Shown in pieces: positions 46,408 to 56,475 of a stretch of DNA of 64,000 nt. The DNA lies in assembly GCA_947561395.2 (NCBI GenBank), contig OX387185.1, positions 17,572,366 through 17,636,365 on the forward strand, in the 5' to 3' direction. Source of the DNA: Buxus sempervirens. Lineage: Eukaryota; Streptophyta; Magnoliopsida; Buxales; Buxaceae. How positions within the stretch are numbered: position 1 is the stretch's first letter; each line of letters begins with the position of its first letter. The notes below the pieces were generated by a model, which worked only from the letters and a program-made list of their open reading frames with translations, was not told where the DNA came from and did not search any database. The position numbers were made by a program, and so were the translations under genes.

Positions 46408-46755
46408 ACTCTTACCAGATCCGGTAGTGAGCATTTCTTCTAGAGCCAAAATCCGTTGGTTTAATGAAACCATGGGATGGGATGCATTTTGCAGTTCGCA
46501 TCCTGTAGGGCTCTATCGAGGGACTTATTTGCAGCCCTAATAGGATGCGAACACGCGTCTAGAGAGGCTAGTTCTCTTGTTTTCAACCAAACTAACGGAT
46601 GCCCCTTCCAATGACAACGTTAACATTAACGTTGTCGTCCCAATAGAAGCCATCACCAATGGAGGGAAAATTTCCCTCCAATCCAAAACGTCCGCCCTAT
46701 TTCGACTGGAAACCCAAAACGAATGGCGACTACGAACAGTTGAGATTAGTTCTTG
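46408..46755. repeat. Left terminal inverted repeat of the Mutator-like element
   Basis: Reverse complement of 49862-50343 with gaps. Contains its own hairpin: GTTCGCATCCTGTAGGGCT at 46495 and AGCCCTAATAGGATGCGAAC at 46535. Confidence 0.8.
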
Positions 46756-47880
46756 TCGTTTTGTTCGTGTCTTTCTTGAGTTATTCTAACTCTGCAAGTG
46801 ACTTCGAACAGTCGAGGTTAGTTCTTGTCGTTTTGTTCTCGTCTTTCTTCGGTTAATCTAACTTTGCAATGTTTATAGCTTTTGTTCTCCATTTTTGATA
46901 CAAGATTGGAATATCTTCGGCCTTGCCCATGAGTTCATTAATAACGTAGGAATCTCACGCATAAGTCTGTCTTTTTCCTTGATTGCTTATCATGCTTAAA
47001 ATATCCAATATCCCCCATTTAATGACCTGAAAAAGCAAAATGATGTATAATTTTTTTCTAAATGAAATTTTTATGCTTGTTCTTTGAATTTAACTACATT
47101 TATAGCATTTTTTTAATTGCTGTCACTTTGGCCAAAAGAGACAATGGGAGAAAAGAAGTTTACTAGCTGCAGTCTTGGATAAGTGCAACTACAATAAATG
47201 CATGTGGGGATATGCATAAAAATGTTTTCCTCTTTAAAGGTGGATTGTATTATTCGACCCCACCACGTGATGATCCATTTGACTTTTTCAATCACAATAG
47301 TATTAGAGAACACTGTTCCAAGCTTAAAATCTCATTCAATGGCAATAGAATGAGATAACACTCTTAATAGACATGCTTTATGGAGTAATCAAAATGGCAC
47401 ATCATCAAAACTCCAAACACATGCAGATAAGATATTATTTAGTTCCTAAACTATCAATGCCGGTAAGGAACAAATTAAGTAGAACATTATCTTAATTGTG
47501 AATGCAAGACATACATGTATCTTCATCAATTTTCTTTGCAACCAACAAATTAAATTTATTTATTTACTCTGAATCCTTGTTTTAATCTTCCAGTTTCTTA
47601 ATTACATCTACTTATTAAAGAATCTGTTTTATCTGAGGAACTCACTTAGGTCCATCATATCCCATATTAGTACAGAGATTAGTAGGCAATACAGAAGAAT
47701 ATCATCGAAATTAATATCCTTGCATGGTTAATCTTACAAGTCATAACTCATTCTTGTGCACTGTTGAATGTTGCTCAATAGACATGCCCTTTCATTTGCA
47801 CTTTAAGAAAAAATAAATAAACTGAAGTCATTTTCTAATATCAATTATCATTGTTGAATGCTTCTCTCTATCTTTAGCTT

Positions 47881-48830
47881 ATGAAAACAATATATAATAG
47901 TGAAGTGGATGTTGAGGAAAACAAGACTAGTGAAGCGGGTAGTGAGGTGGTAGTTGTACCTAATGTAGAGTCGCGGTATGTTCCTATAGTTGGGAAAGAT
48001 TTTGATTAAGTAGATTTAGCTTATGATTTTTATAATGCATACGGTAGGCATGTTGGGTTTAGCGTACGCAAAGGACATGTGAAAAAGGATCGTGGTGATA
48101 TGATAGTTGATAAAATTTTTTGTTGTTCAGAAGAAGGGTTTAGGGTTGCGACACCAATCATTCGAAATAAGCCGGCAGCACAAACGAGGTGTGGATGCAA
48201 GGCTTTTATGAGAGTCGGGTTGACTAGTGGTGGGATGTATGTGATAAGGACCTTGAATGAGAGTCATAACCATGAGATGCTTCCCTTAAGCATGAGTCAT
48301 CGGTTGAGGTCACAAAAAAGGATTACCCCTGGCCAGGCAGCTCAAGTTGATATTGCTGAGCGTGCTGGATTAGTGCCAAGAGCTGCTATGAAACTTTTGA
48401 GTACACAAGTTGGCGGGATTGAAAATGTTGGATTTGTCCGTGAAGATTATAGTAACTTCTTGCGAACAAAAAATAAGAAATAGATGCGAAAGGGAGATAG
48501 TGGTGCACTTGTAGCTTACTTTCAGAAGAAGCTTTGTGAAGATCGAGCATTTTTCCATGCCGTTGATATGGATGAAGATGATATGATAACCAATATATTT
48601 TGGGCAGATGGGCAAATGGTTTTAGATTACCATTATTTTGGTGACGTTGTTAGTTTTGACATAACATTCAAGACAAACACTGAAAACCGGCCGCTTGCAT
48701 TATTTGTAGAGTTAAATCATCATAGGCAGGTAGTTGTTTTTGGTGTTGCACTTCTATACGAAGAGAGCAGTGATGCGTTCTCTTGGATCTTGGGCTTAAT
48801 GTATATAGTAGTTGTCCTTTCCATGTAAAG
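47881..48830 (+). pseudogene. FAR1/MULE transposase, broken and truncated
   Basis: From about 47884 the frame reads MKTIYNSEVDVEENK..., then DLAYDFYNAYGRHVGFSVRK, IFCCSEEGFR, RCGCKAFMRV and ESHNHE. This is the FAR1 DNA-binding zinc-finger domain found in Mutator-like (Jittery) transposases and in the FHY3/FAR1 regulators derived from them. The next piece has ALVAYFQKKLCEDRAFFHAV, IFWADGQMVLDYHYFGDVVS and FDITFKTNTENRPLALFVEL, the start of the MULE transposase domain with the first catalytic Asp in SFDITFKTN. In-frame stops lie at about 48007 (before VDLAYDFY) and 48481. The frame is lost after SSDAFSWILG, so the rest of the DDE domain and the SWIM zinc finger are missing. The flanking inverted repeats argue for a transposon rather than a host FRS gene. 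Confidence 0.88.
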
Positions 48831-49861
48831 CATAAAGACCCATGGTTGTGTGTAGGCCAATCCCAGATTAAGACTAAATAACCCTTTACTAGTGACCTGC
48901 TCAAATCTTGTGGAATCATTCTTTTGCAGTAAGCCTTATATATATTTCCCCTTATTGATTAAGCTTATATTTTTCAATTATTTTAATTTTAATGGTTTGG
49001 AGCAGATTAGATTCATCTTGCCATCATCTCATTTTTTTTTCATCAATCTTTTACAGATTCCTGTTATTGGTACAGAGTTGGAGCTGATATAGATCAAAGA
49101 CTCAATTTTGACGATATAAAGAAAGTTGATGTGCCGCGCATCTGATTACAGCTTCTGTTAATGCAGAGATCTCTACTGCCTTCACAAAGATGTTTCTTTT
49201 GAGCAATGTTATGTTTGTTAGTTGTTAATTTGATCAAGTTCTGCTATTTATTTCAAGTTCAATGTGTTCTAAGACTCTCTATGCCAGTCATGAGGGTCAT
49301 ATTTTTGCAAAGTATAGAGTACAAATTAGTTCAACTCATGAGTGGGATTACTTAAGTCGGGGTCTTTTCATTTGTTTTTATTTTCCCCTTGTTTAAGGAG
49401 ATCATTCTTGTGACATTTAACTTGTTTATCAATAGACAATGTGGCTATATTTTGTGTTGCAATTTTTGGGGAAAAGGCAAAAGAAGGAATGGCATTGTGG
49501 GTACCGTGTTTCTTTAATTTTTGAAATGTTTGCCTCTTGCAGACTTGAAAGTTGAGTTCCACATAAATCTGTTGCTTCTTATTATCCTCACAATTGAAAT
49601 AGTACTACTAGTAGTAACGAGGTTAGTGTTAAAAATAAACCAATTAAATCCACAATCTTAGCCGAAGAATCACTTTTCTTTGGGATAAAAAGTCCATCAA
49701 GTTCCCTTCAATGTTTTCTGGTGATGGCTATCCCTGTTTCAAATCAAGAAAAATAGAAAACCTCAGACTTCTTACTTTCACTCCTTGTATCAGATCTATG
49801 GAAACAAATTCAAAGCTGTCAAGATAAAGTTGAAGATATTTAAGAACCACCCAAATGAAAA
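48831..49861. other. Mutator-like element interior without recognisable sequence
   Basis: AT-rich, short frames only. It replaces the expected C-terminal half of the transposase gene. Confidence 0.5.
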
Positions 49862-50343
49862 CTAATGTTAACTGTTCGTAATCACCATTAGCGTCGGTCG
49901 TCTAGCTCGCTGAATCTATGTATGTGGGTGTTTTTACTTCAGTCGCAATCAACCTGCTTGGTCGGAAATTCAGGAGGAAGGCTATGGCAAGTGACCATTC
50001 GTTTTGGGTTTCCAGTCAAAAGAGGGTAGACGTTTTGGGTTTTCGCAAATTTTGATTTGGAGGAAAACCTTTCCTCGCTTGGTTAGAAGGGAGTGAATGG
50101 GGCCGGCTTCTGTTGGGACGGCGACATTAACGTTAATATTGTCGTTGGAAGGGGCGTCCGTTAGTTTGGTTGAAAACAAGAGAACAAGTCTCTGGACACG
50201 TGTTTGCATCCTGTCAGGACTGCAAATAAGTCCTCAGATAGAAGCCCTACAGGATGCGAATGGGGTGTGGGTCCCATTCGCATCCGCACGTTTCGCTCTG
50301 TAACCACTTAGTGGCTCCAGATGAAACGGCCTGGATCCGGTAA
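49862..50343. repeat. Right terminal inverted repeat of the Mutator-like element
   Basis: Pairs with the left repeat. Carries GGATGCGAATGGGGTGTGGG and CCCATTCGCATCC, a second inverted repeat not present on the left side. GTGGCTCCAGATGAAACGG at 50311 is repeated as GTGGCTCCAGGAGAAACGG at 50465, beyond the limit given here. Confidence 0.8.
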
Positions 50344-50721
50344 TTATCCAGGTGGTTTGTCTGGTGCGCTAGAATCGGTGATACCGTACTGCCACCGGCT
50401 ATAGGATGGGGTCAGTGAGTGTGAGGCCCATGTCGACACGGGCATCCATCCGTCCGTTCAATGAAGTGGCTCCAGGAGAAACGGTCTCCTAGAGAGTGCG
50501 TTTTCGTTCTTCCTTCGTGCCTACGTAGAGTCGCAGCCAAGAACTTCACGTCTCTCTCTCTTTATCTCCTTTCTTCCACCCCGAGACTCCATCAAACTGA
50601 GGCTTTCTTCTACCAAAAAAATCAAACTGAGGCTCTCTCTCTCAAACAAAACCTTCACCTCTCTCTCCTAATTTCTTTCATTCTGAGAGTCATAAACACT
50701 CTCTCTCCTTCGCGTGTAACC
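50344..50721 (+). promoter_or_regulatory. Upstream region and 5' leader of the DUF6817-like gene
   Basis: It lies between the Mutator-like repeat and the start codon. The proximal 190 bases are rich in CT runs (50551-50570 and 50632-50710), typical of plant 5' leaders. The frame is open upstream of the chosen Met, to another ATG at 50461, but that stretch is CT-run translation (SLSLYLLSST) with no protein character. A TATA box was not recognised. Confidence 0.5.
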
Positions 50722-52008
50722 ATGCCGTCTTCTTCTTCTTCTTTGCTCCCTTCCCTATCTCAAAAGCATCTCCAAAGCCTCTTGGAATCTGCCAAGCCTT
50801 TTCTGCGTGGCGAATTCGAAGCCATAGACCCAAAACTCCCTTCTCTCGTGGCCGTCCTTCGTTCCGTCGGTGCCGGCGAGTGCTGGCACAAGCACGGCAC
50901 CTTCCTCGATCACCTTCTCGACGTCTACCGCATTCTAAAGCAATGGAAGTCTCCTGACTCTGTAGCCCTCTGTGGTCTCTTCCACTCTGCTTACTCCAAC
51001 TCTTACGTCAACCTTGCCATCTTTGATCCTTCCACAGGTCGCGACACCGTGAGAGCACATGTTGGTGAAGCCGCAGAGCGCTTGATTCACTTGTTCTGCA
51101 TCGTCCCACGCCAGCCCCTCATCCACGACGATCTCCTCTTCCGGTACACCGACCAGGAACTCGTCGAACACCTCAAGTCATCGGAGCTTTCGTTGAGGAA
51201 CGCAAGGGAGAGGGGTTTGTTCAATCATGAAGAGGGGTGGAGGAATAAGGTCCGATCCGTTGTTCCTGCTGAAGGGATTTTTGTGAAGCACATCAAGACT
51301 GGTGATGATGTGTTAGTCTCGAGACGGGTTGTTGCCGTCTTCCTTATGATGACCATAGCAGATTTCAGTGACCAGCTCTTTGGATTTCAGGATGCCTTGT
51401 TTGATAATAAGGACGGCCGGTATGAATTTTCCGGCGACAATTGCGGTGCTCTTTGGCCCGGCGACGGAAAGCCGGGACTTTGGATGAACTCGATATCCAG
51501 GATGGGTGCATTGTATACTTTGATTGTGAGAGAGGAGGAGATTTTCATGGAGGAGAATAAAAGTGTTGATGGAGGTTTATCAAATGGAGACAGGGATGAA
51601 GAGATAGAGCTTGTGATACCACCTGTGTTTGAGAGTTGCACAAAAGTTTTGGATGCAGGGGAGCAGATAGTTGCTAGGGACTTGTATTGGGAAGCTATTT
51701 GTGGGGGGTCCAAGACAGCGTCTGAAAGAGTTGAGGAGTTGTTGTTGAGGTGTGTTGAGAAGAACCCATTTGTGGGGGAGCCTCATGTGGTGTTGGGTCA
51801 GGTATATTTGACAGAGGGGAGGTACGAGGAGGCTGAGAGAGAGGCTGAAAAGGGATTGATCCTTATGTTGGAATGGGGCAGCCCTTGGGATAAGAGAATG
51901 TCTTGGGAAGGGTGGATTGCATGGGCAAGGGTTTTGTTGATGAAGGCAAAGGAGAAGTCATGGCCTAAAACAAATTGGGGTATCCTTAATTTAGGGCTTG
52001 TGAGGTAA
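50722..52008 (+). CDS. DUF6817-like plant protein with TPR-like C-terminus, intronless
   Basis: Intact 428-residue frame ending at TAA 52006-52008, the only intact host-like gene here. Start chosen at MPSSSSSLLPSLSQKHLQSL because the sequence upstream looks like a CT-rich leader; an in-frame ATG at 50461 would add 87 residues. Residues about 52-110 (CWHKHGTFLDHLLDVYRIL, CGLFHSAYSNSYVNLAIF) contain a His-rich helical pattern reminiscent of HD-type folds: His58, His64, His88 and perhaps Asp214 in MTIADFSDQ. Residues about 330-415 (ASERVEELLLRCVEKNPFVG, then LGQVYLTEGRYEEAEREAEKG) resemble tetratricopeptide repeats. I recall this protein type in plants as DUF6817 with TPR-like annotation; its biochemical role is unknown to me. 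No signal peptide or membrane helix is evident, so cytosol or nucleus is likely. GC is higher than in the surrounding DNA, especially in the first half. A Mutator-like element lies upstream and a copia remnant downstream. Confidence 0.88.
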   Translation: MPSSSSSLLPSLSQKHLQSLLESAKPFLRGEFEAIDPKLPSLVAVLRSVGAGECWHKHGTFLDHLLDVYRILKQWKSPDSVALCGLFHSAYSNSYVNLAIFDPSTGRDTVRAHVGEAAERLIHLFCIVPRQPLIHDDLLFRYTDQELVEHLKSSELSLRNARERGLFNHEEGWRNKVRSVVPAEGIFVKHIKTGDDVLVSRRVVAVFLMMTIADFSDQLFGFQDALFDNKDGRYEFSGDNCGALWPGDGKPGLWMNSISRMGALYTLIVREEEIFMEENKSVDGGLSNGDRDEEIELVIPPVFESCTKVLDAGEQIVARDLYWEAICGGSKTASERVEELLLRCVEKNPFVGEPHVVLGQVYLTEGRYEEAEREAEKGLILMLEWGSPWDKRMSWEGWIAWARVLLMKAKEKSWPKTNWGILNLGLVR

Positions 52009-52329
52009 ATAGGTTTATTTATTAGGCTATGCCTCCTGCCACCAACTAGTCTTGCCAAATAAAAAGAAAAGGGCACATTTACTGGTGCTTTGTAATTAGC
52101 TTTGTGGAAATGGGCAAGACATTTATCATGCAGATTATATTGTGTCATGTTGATTATTGCTGAGGTTTCTTTATCCTTTACAACTCCTTTTTCATTTTCC
52201 TTTCTTGTGCTGATTTAGAGCGTAGCAAGTAAATTTGCACCAATAACTTCAGCCTCTCTATGCTCCAAACCATGTGAAAGATAAAATGAGAGAAGGGTTT
52301 GCTTACTTGCTAAACCCATGTGTCTATTC
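52009..52329 (+). other. 3' flank of the DUF6817-like gene
   Basis: Presumably holds the 3' UTR. No clear polyadenylation consensus beyond AATAAA-like AAATAAAAAG at 52057. No other gene seen. Confidence 0.4.
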
Positions 52330-52457
52330 AATATATAATGTGTACAAAAATTTGAATTTTGAAAAATAACAAATATACAATAACCCAATAATTACCTACG
52401 TAACAACAAATCTCTTATTGATAAGGATGTGGTAATGTTATCTGTTAGCATTACGTA
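52330..52457 (-). mobile_element. Probable piece of copia 3' LTR left of LTR B3
   Basis: With LTR B3 and one ACGTA removed, this sequence joins the copia 3' end at 57786. The sense strand would then read TGTTAAACAGTTACGTAATG, a TGTT start typical of copia LTRs. The left edge is a guess. Confidence 0.45.
52453..52457. repeat. Target site duplication ACGTA (left) of solo LTR B3
   Basis: Repeated exactly at 57781-57785. Confidence 0.93.
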
Positions 52458-53079
52458 TGTAAGCACCTTATTTTTGCACCCATGGAAGTGATGAAAATAA
52501 AAACCCTAGCAGAAAAGTCAAACCCTGAGGGGACGAAAATTGACTTTTTGATCAAGTGATAATTGGCTACCTTGCTTTATCTCAATGGATATAGAATCCC
52601 GACACGGTTCCAACGCAACTGAGTTTGCTGGAATCGGAGTCCGGATAAAGGTTCTGCAGGCCGGTCAAACTTGAAGGGGAGCCGAAAGTTGACTTTCTGC
52701 TAAACCCCAAACCAGGTGCTTACCCCTATACCATTGGATAGAGGGCTTCGATACGGTTCTAACGCCACTTAGTTTGCCCAGATCGGAGTCCAGATGAGGA
52801 AGATATGAGCTGTCAAAATTTCCGAGCAGCAAAAATGGAAAACTGCACACGTGGTAGAGACCTGCACACGTGGCAAGAAATGCATGAAAATATCTCCGGG
52901 ATCAAATCCGTAAATATCAAAACATTCAAAATATCTCAAGGACTAAATCTGTAAATATCCAAGAGTATCGGATTAAATAAAAAATGTCTAGGGACTAGAT
53001 CTGTAAATTTCAGATTTTTTAGACAAATCAGCGGCCGAATTAAATTTCTTTAATCATTGTGTTGCTCGCACCGAGATCC

Positions 53080-53115
53080 AGCTACTCGGCGCCAGCTCGG
53101 CGCCAACCCGGCGGA
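53080..53115. repeat. CTCGGCGCCAGCTCGGCGCC repeat upstream of the B3 TATA box
   Basis: GC-rich palindromic words replace the TCCGACAT hairpins found at this place in B1 and B2. The type is closer to the arrays of family A. Confidence 0.7.
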
Positions 53116-53132
53116 CACCCAAATTTTTCTCC

Positions 53133-53140
53133 TATAAAAG
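53133..53140 (+). promoter_or_regulatory. TATA box of LTR B3
   Basis: TATAAAAG about 675 bp into the LTR, followed by AGGGTTGGCTTTTTTC, as in B1 on its sense strand. Confidence 0.6.
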
Positions 53141-53169
53141 CCGTGGCAACCCTCTTGCAAAAGGGTTGG

Positions 53170-53876
53170 CTTTTTTCTTGTTCGGCCTTTTTCGGGGGCC
53201 CTTTTTTCATTGGTTGGTTTTTTCTAGTGTTGGCTCTTCCCACAGAGAACCCGTCTTCCCCACTCCTTGTTCGAAACCCCCTCCGTATACCTCTCTTTGC
53301 TTCCACAAACAACCACCCGACATCATCATAAGCCCCTCGAACCCCTGGTGTCTCGCTTCCTCTTCTCCCTCATTGAGCTCGAAGGAGGACTTGCTATTGG
53401 TGCAAGAAGAAGGAGGAGGTTCCAGTATTTGATTTGCTTCGGGGAGGCCACACGCGCACTCTACAAGGGTTTAAAACCCCAAGGTGAGCTCCCCTTGTTC
53501 ATTTGTTTAATATATATAAATTGGGGCTTCCCATTCCTTTCCAAGTATGTTGTTTGCCGTTATTGTTTGTGTGATTCGAAGGTGGGAGCATGTTCCCCAT
53601 GGTCGCTTCATCTGTTGTACCTTGATGTAAACCCCCTCTTCCCTTCGTTAGTCGTATTCTGTTTGGTTTTCGGATTTGGGATGTCTGCGAAGAGATTGTG
53701 AGTCGTGATGAGAAGTTAGGTTAGATTAATTTCTAAGTGTGTTTAGACGTCTTCTGGGAGTCTAAGGAGCACCGGGAAGGTGTTACAGAGACTGGAAATC
53801 AAGCAAGTCTCTGAGTTTTAAAAAAAAAAAAATAGAGGTTTGTGTTTCGTCAGGGGTGTGCACTGAGCTCGCGCCA
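53170..53876 (+). other. Transcribed-looking part of LTR B3 without supported gene
   Basis: Overlapping plus frames (53166-53432, 53267-53701) are open but low in complexity and have no family resemblance. The base composition is that of LTR leader sequence. Not called as genes. Confidence 0.5.
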
Positions 53877-54819
53877 TGTAAGACCCTGATTACTTTGTGG
53901 GGTTATCCATGATTTATTCATTCTGTTGATATACATAAACTGTGTTTATCAGGTGTTTAGTGTGGTTTGAGGGCTTAGCCCATGCTCGTATGTACAGGCG
54001 TTATATAGCCAATTTTTCGGAAAAATATTTATATTTATCGTATGATTTTTATTGTATGGTGTCTACGTATTTATTAATTTAATTAATATGTCGATGCCGC
54101 GAGCATGTGAGGTTTTGGTGGGCGAGCGCGCATCGGATAAAGAGAAAAAAAAAGATATGCATCCAACGGCGTATTTCTCGTAGGGTAAAAATGGGTAAAA
54201 ATTTCCGAAGGGGGAAAGTAGGGTTTGGGTTGTAGGGATACGCGTAACTTGCGTAAGTTACGGAGGAAATCTTCATTGGAGTTAGAGCTGTGGCGACTGC
54301 GGCGGAAATGGCGATTGGGGTTATTCTCAGGAAGAGAAAGAGTCTGAGGAACTACTAGAAGCTCATTCGAGTGGGATTTAGGCGGGTTTTCTCTCTCCTG
54401 AGCAGCGAACAGTTCGACTAACATTTAGGCTACCATTTCGTCTTCGCGCATTCGGGATCGCGATCGGCCGATTTCGAGGACGACTACCATTCTGGGATTA
54501 TCGCGCACACGAGTGAGTGGCATTGTTTTACCACCGAGGTTTTCGGATTTATTCGTATATGCATTGAATGATATCATGGTATTGAATTGCATGAATGTTG
54601 GGGTTTTCTGGGAAACACAGTTACGAAGGGTTTTAGTTACGGAGGGTTTTCGTTTTGCACAGTGAAATTGGGGATAACTGGGAAGTCATTTAGATTAAAT
54701 TCAAAATTGGTTTGGATGTATCCTGGGAATATTAGGAGGCCATATAAGTGTTCACAGACTGAAAAATTACAGCCAGAGTTGGATTTCCGGCATTAACAGA
54801 GACCTGGAAATCGAACTGG

Positions 54820-55080
54820 GTTACCGCCTAGCTACCGCCTACCTAGCGCCCACCTAGGAGGTGAGCGCTAAGAAAAGCAGACCTGGCGCCTAGCTAGCGC
54901 CCACCTCGCGCCTAGCTGGCGCCTACCTCCAATTCTCGCGCTTATCTCGCGCTTTTCTCCCGCCCGTCTGGCGCTTAGCTAGCGCCTACTCATCCACGGG
55001 TGAGCGCAAGCTAATGTAAATCAAGGGGACCTACCGCCCACCTGGCGCCCACCTGGCGCCCACCTCGGGAAGTGAGCGCC
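54820..55080. repeat. GGCGCCTAGCTAGCGCC palindromic array in LTR A4
   Basis: Words such as CTAGCGCCCACCT, GGCGCCTAGCTAGCGCC and GTGAGCGC. Same place as arrays in A1 and A2 but a different core (CCTAGC instead of CACTTGG). Confidence 0.8.
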
Positions 55081-55404
55081 CAGGGGTTTTTCATACAGAA
55101 TCCTAAATTTCGGAAGAGCCAAGGGTGCTCTGGACAATAGGGGTTCTTCAACCATTCAACCAACAAATAGAATTCGATATTAGAGGCAATAAATATTACT
55201 GGGAAGAACAATGTAGATAGGTACTAGTTTTAGTACAAGCTTATGAGGTAGGTGTGGAGAAATATTTCGAGGATGTTCGGGATGTTCACATATTAGTGCT
55301 TTATTCTAGTCCTCTTGAAACATGCATTGCTTGGTACCTTATTTGGTTTATCGAACCCTGTTTGATGGAAAGTTTGAATGAGGTTGTAATTATTGTTTAT
55401 TTGA

Positions 55405-55525
55405 TTACTTGTGTGAGTTTCTGTTCTGGTTGGAACACTTGTGTGAATTTCTGTTCTGGTTGGAACACTTGTGTGAGTTTCTGTTCTGGTTGGAACACTT
55501 GCGTGAGTTGATGTTCTGGTTGGAA
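55405..55525. repeat. 30-bp tandem repeat in LTR A4
   Basis: Four copies of TTCTGTTCTGGTTGGAACAC plus TTGTGTGAGT, with few differences. Each unit contains a GTTCTGGTTGGAAC stem. Confidence 0.9.
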
Positions 55526-55674
55526 CCACGGGTGATGTGTACTAATGCAGAGTTTTAAACAGTTAATTATCGGTTTGGGTTTAGCTTCCCATGGATCCTT
55601 GTTAAGCTTAGTAATGTGATGGTATGTGTTGGTTGGTGTAATTGCATGGCCACGTGTGTTGCCACGACCAGTGT

Positions 55675-55800
55675 AGAGCAGCCAGATACCCTGAGTAGGC
55701 CTGGTTGTCAGTGCCGATACCCGGAGTAGGCCGGCACTGGATGACGATACCCTGAGTAGGCCGTCATTTCAGAGTTTCCGATACCCTGAGTAGGCCGGGA
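55675..55800. repeat. GATACCCTGAGTAGGCC repeats in LTR A4
   Basis: Four copies, the counterpart of 34255-34385 in A2. Confidence 0.85.
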
Positions 55801-56024
55801 ACTGTGTACATGGAGGTGTGGAGTGTCTACTTGGCATGTAAATTAATCAATGTAACCATATGCATGGCATTGACCCGGTTTGAGTTGTTATCGAAATTTA
55901 CGCGGTTATTATCATTGGTTATTTGTCGAAGCATGTCTTATAACTGTGTTAACTATTTTATGCATGCATGTGTCACTCGCCGGGATATTCGTATCTCATT
56001 CCCTCGTTGTTACTTGTTTTTCAG

Positions 56025-56093
56025 ATACTCGTGGTGAGGTGCCTACAGGGGTAGATCCGGCTGATACATATAGGGAGGAGGATTATTACTACT
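56025..56093 (+). other. Exon 2 of LTR A4 with short acidic/aromatic frame
   Basis: Reads DTRGEVPTGVDPADTYREED, YYY and TGA, nearly the same as A2. Confidence 0.35.
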
Positions 56094-56338
56094 GACCTTA
56101 GTCCAGCAGGTTATTCGGTCTTAAACTGTTAAGTTGAATTTTGAGGATTGTAATAAGATAGTAAACTTGGGACCATTTGATGATTTCATAACTTGCCTGG
56201 ATAGAAATGTTGAATTGTGCACTCTGACATGATATAAAGGCGGGTGATTATCCAGCGATCACCATCATTGAGATCCTTAACTAACCCCTAGGAGACGTGC
56301 TATATCTTTAATGAAGAACACGGATCCGGGGCGTTACA

Positions 56339-56475
56339 GAGCTCGCGCTGAGTTCGCGCTGAGCTCGCGCCGAGCGATTTTGCATCCGTCGAGCTCGCGC
56401 CGGGTTTTTTTTGTTTGTTGTTTGTTGTTTCCGCTGAGCTTGCGCTGAGCTTGCGCCGAGCGCCTGAGGTCAGCG
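56339..56475. repeat. GAGCTCGCGC repeats of LTR B3
   Basis: GAGCTCGCGCTGAGTTCGCG and further GAGCTCGCGCCGAG units. The same word precedes LTR A4 at 53865. Confidence 0.8.

Larger units (their letters stand above)
46408..50343. mobile_element. Mutator-like element (FAR1/Jittery type) with long terminal inverted repeats
   Basis: Long inverted repeats flank a decayed FAR1-type transposase gene: 46408-46755 pairs with 49862-50343. Shared blocks include CTTGTTTTCAACCAAACTAA, GACTTATTTGCAG, ACTGGAAACCCAAAACGAAT and TACGAACAGTT. The right repeat has an extra 34-bp inverted repeat and an insertion near 49885-49985. I could not place the outermost bases or a 9-bp target duplication, so the outer limits are approximate. 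Confidence 0.78.
54513..56024 (+). other. Predicted LTR intron, copy A4
   Basis: Donor ACGA|GTGAGTGGCAT (54513-54523). Partner GTGTCACTCGC (55970-55980) pairs at 11 of 11 with three G-U. Both arms differ from A2 at several places and still pair. Hairpin GGGATA-TTCG-TATCTC. Acceptor TTGTTTTTCAG ends at 56024. Confidence 0.5.
53877..56338 (+). mobile_element. Family A LTR copy A4 (2462 bp), no target duplication
   Basis: Starts TGTAAGACCCTGATTACTTT and ends GGATCCGGGGCGTTACA. The 5 bases on the left (CGCCA) and right (GAGCT) do not match. GAGCTCGCGC occurs two bases before the left edge and directly after the right edge, so rearrangement within a GAGCTCGCGC repeat of LTR B3 may have removed the duplication. 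Confidence 0.9.

Noticed and set aside
46495-46554. Hairpin as a microRNA precursor
   Set aside because: It is part of a transposon terminal repeat and no mature-miRNA evidence can be seen from sequence alone.
47881-48830. Host FHY3/FAR1-type regulatory gene
   Set aside because: Two in-frame stops, truncation after SDAFSWILG and flanking long inverted repeats indicate a dead Mutator-like transposase.
50461-50721. 87-residue N-terminal extension of the DUF6817-like protein
   Set aside because: It translates CT-rich leader DNA and has no protein-like composition; ATG 50722 fits the conserved-looking start better.
51387-51713. Minus-strand frames over the DUF6817-like gene
   Set aside because: They are antisense shadows of the intact plus-strand frame.
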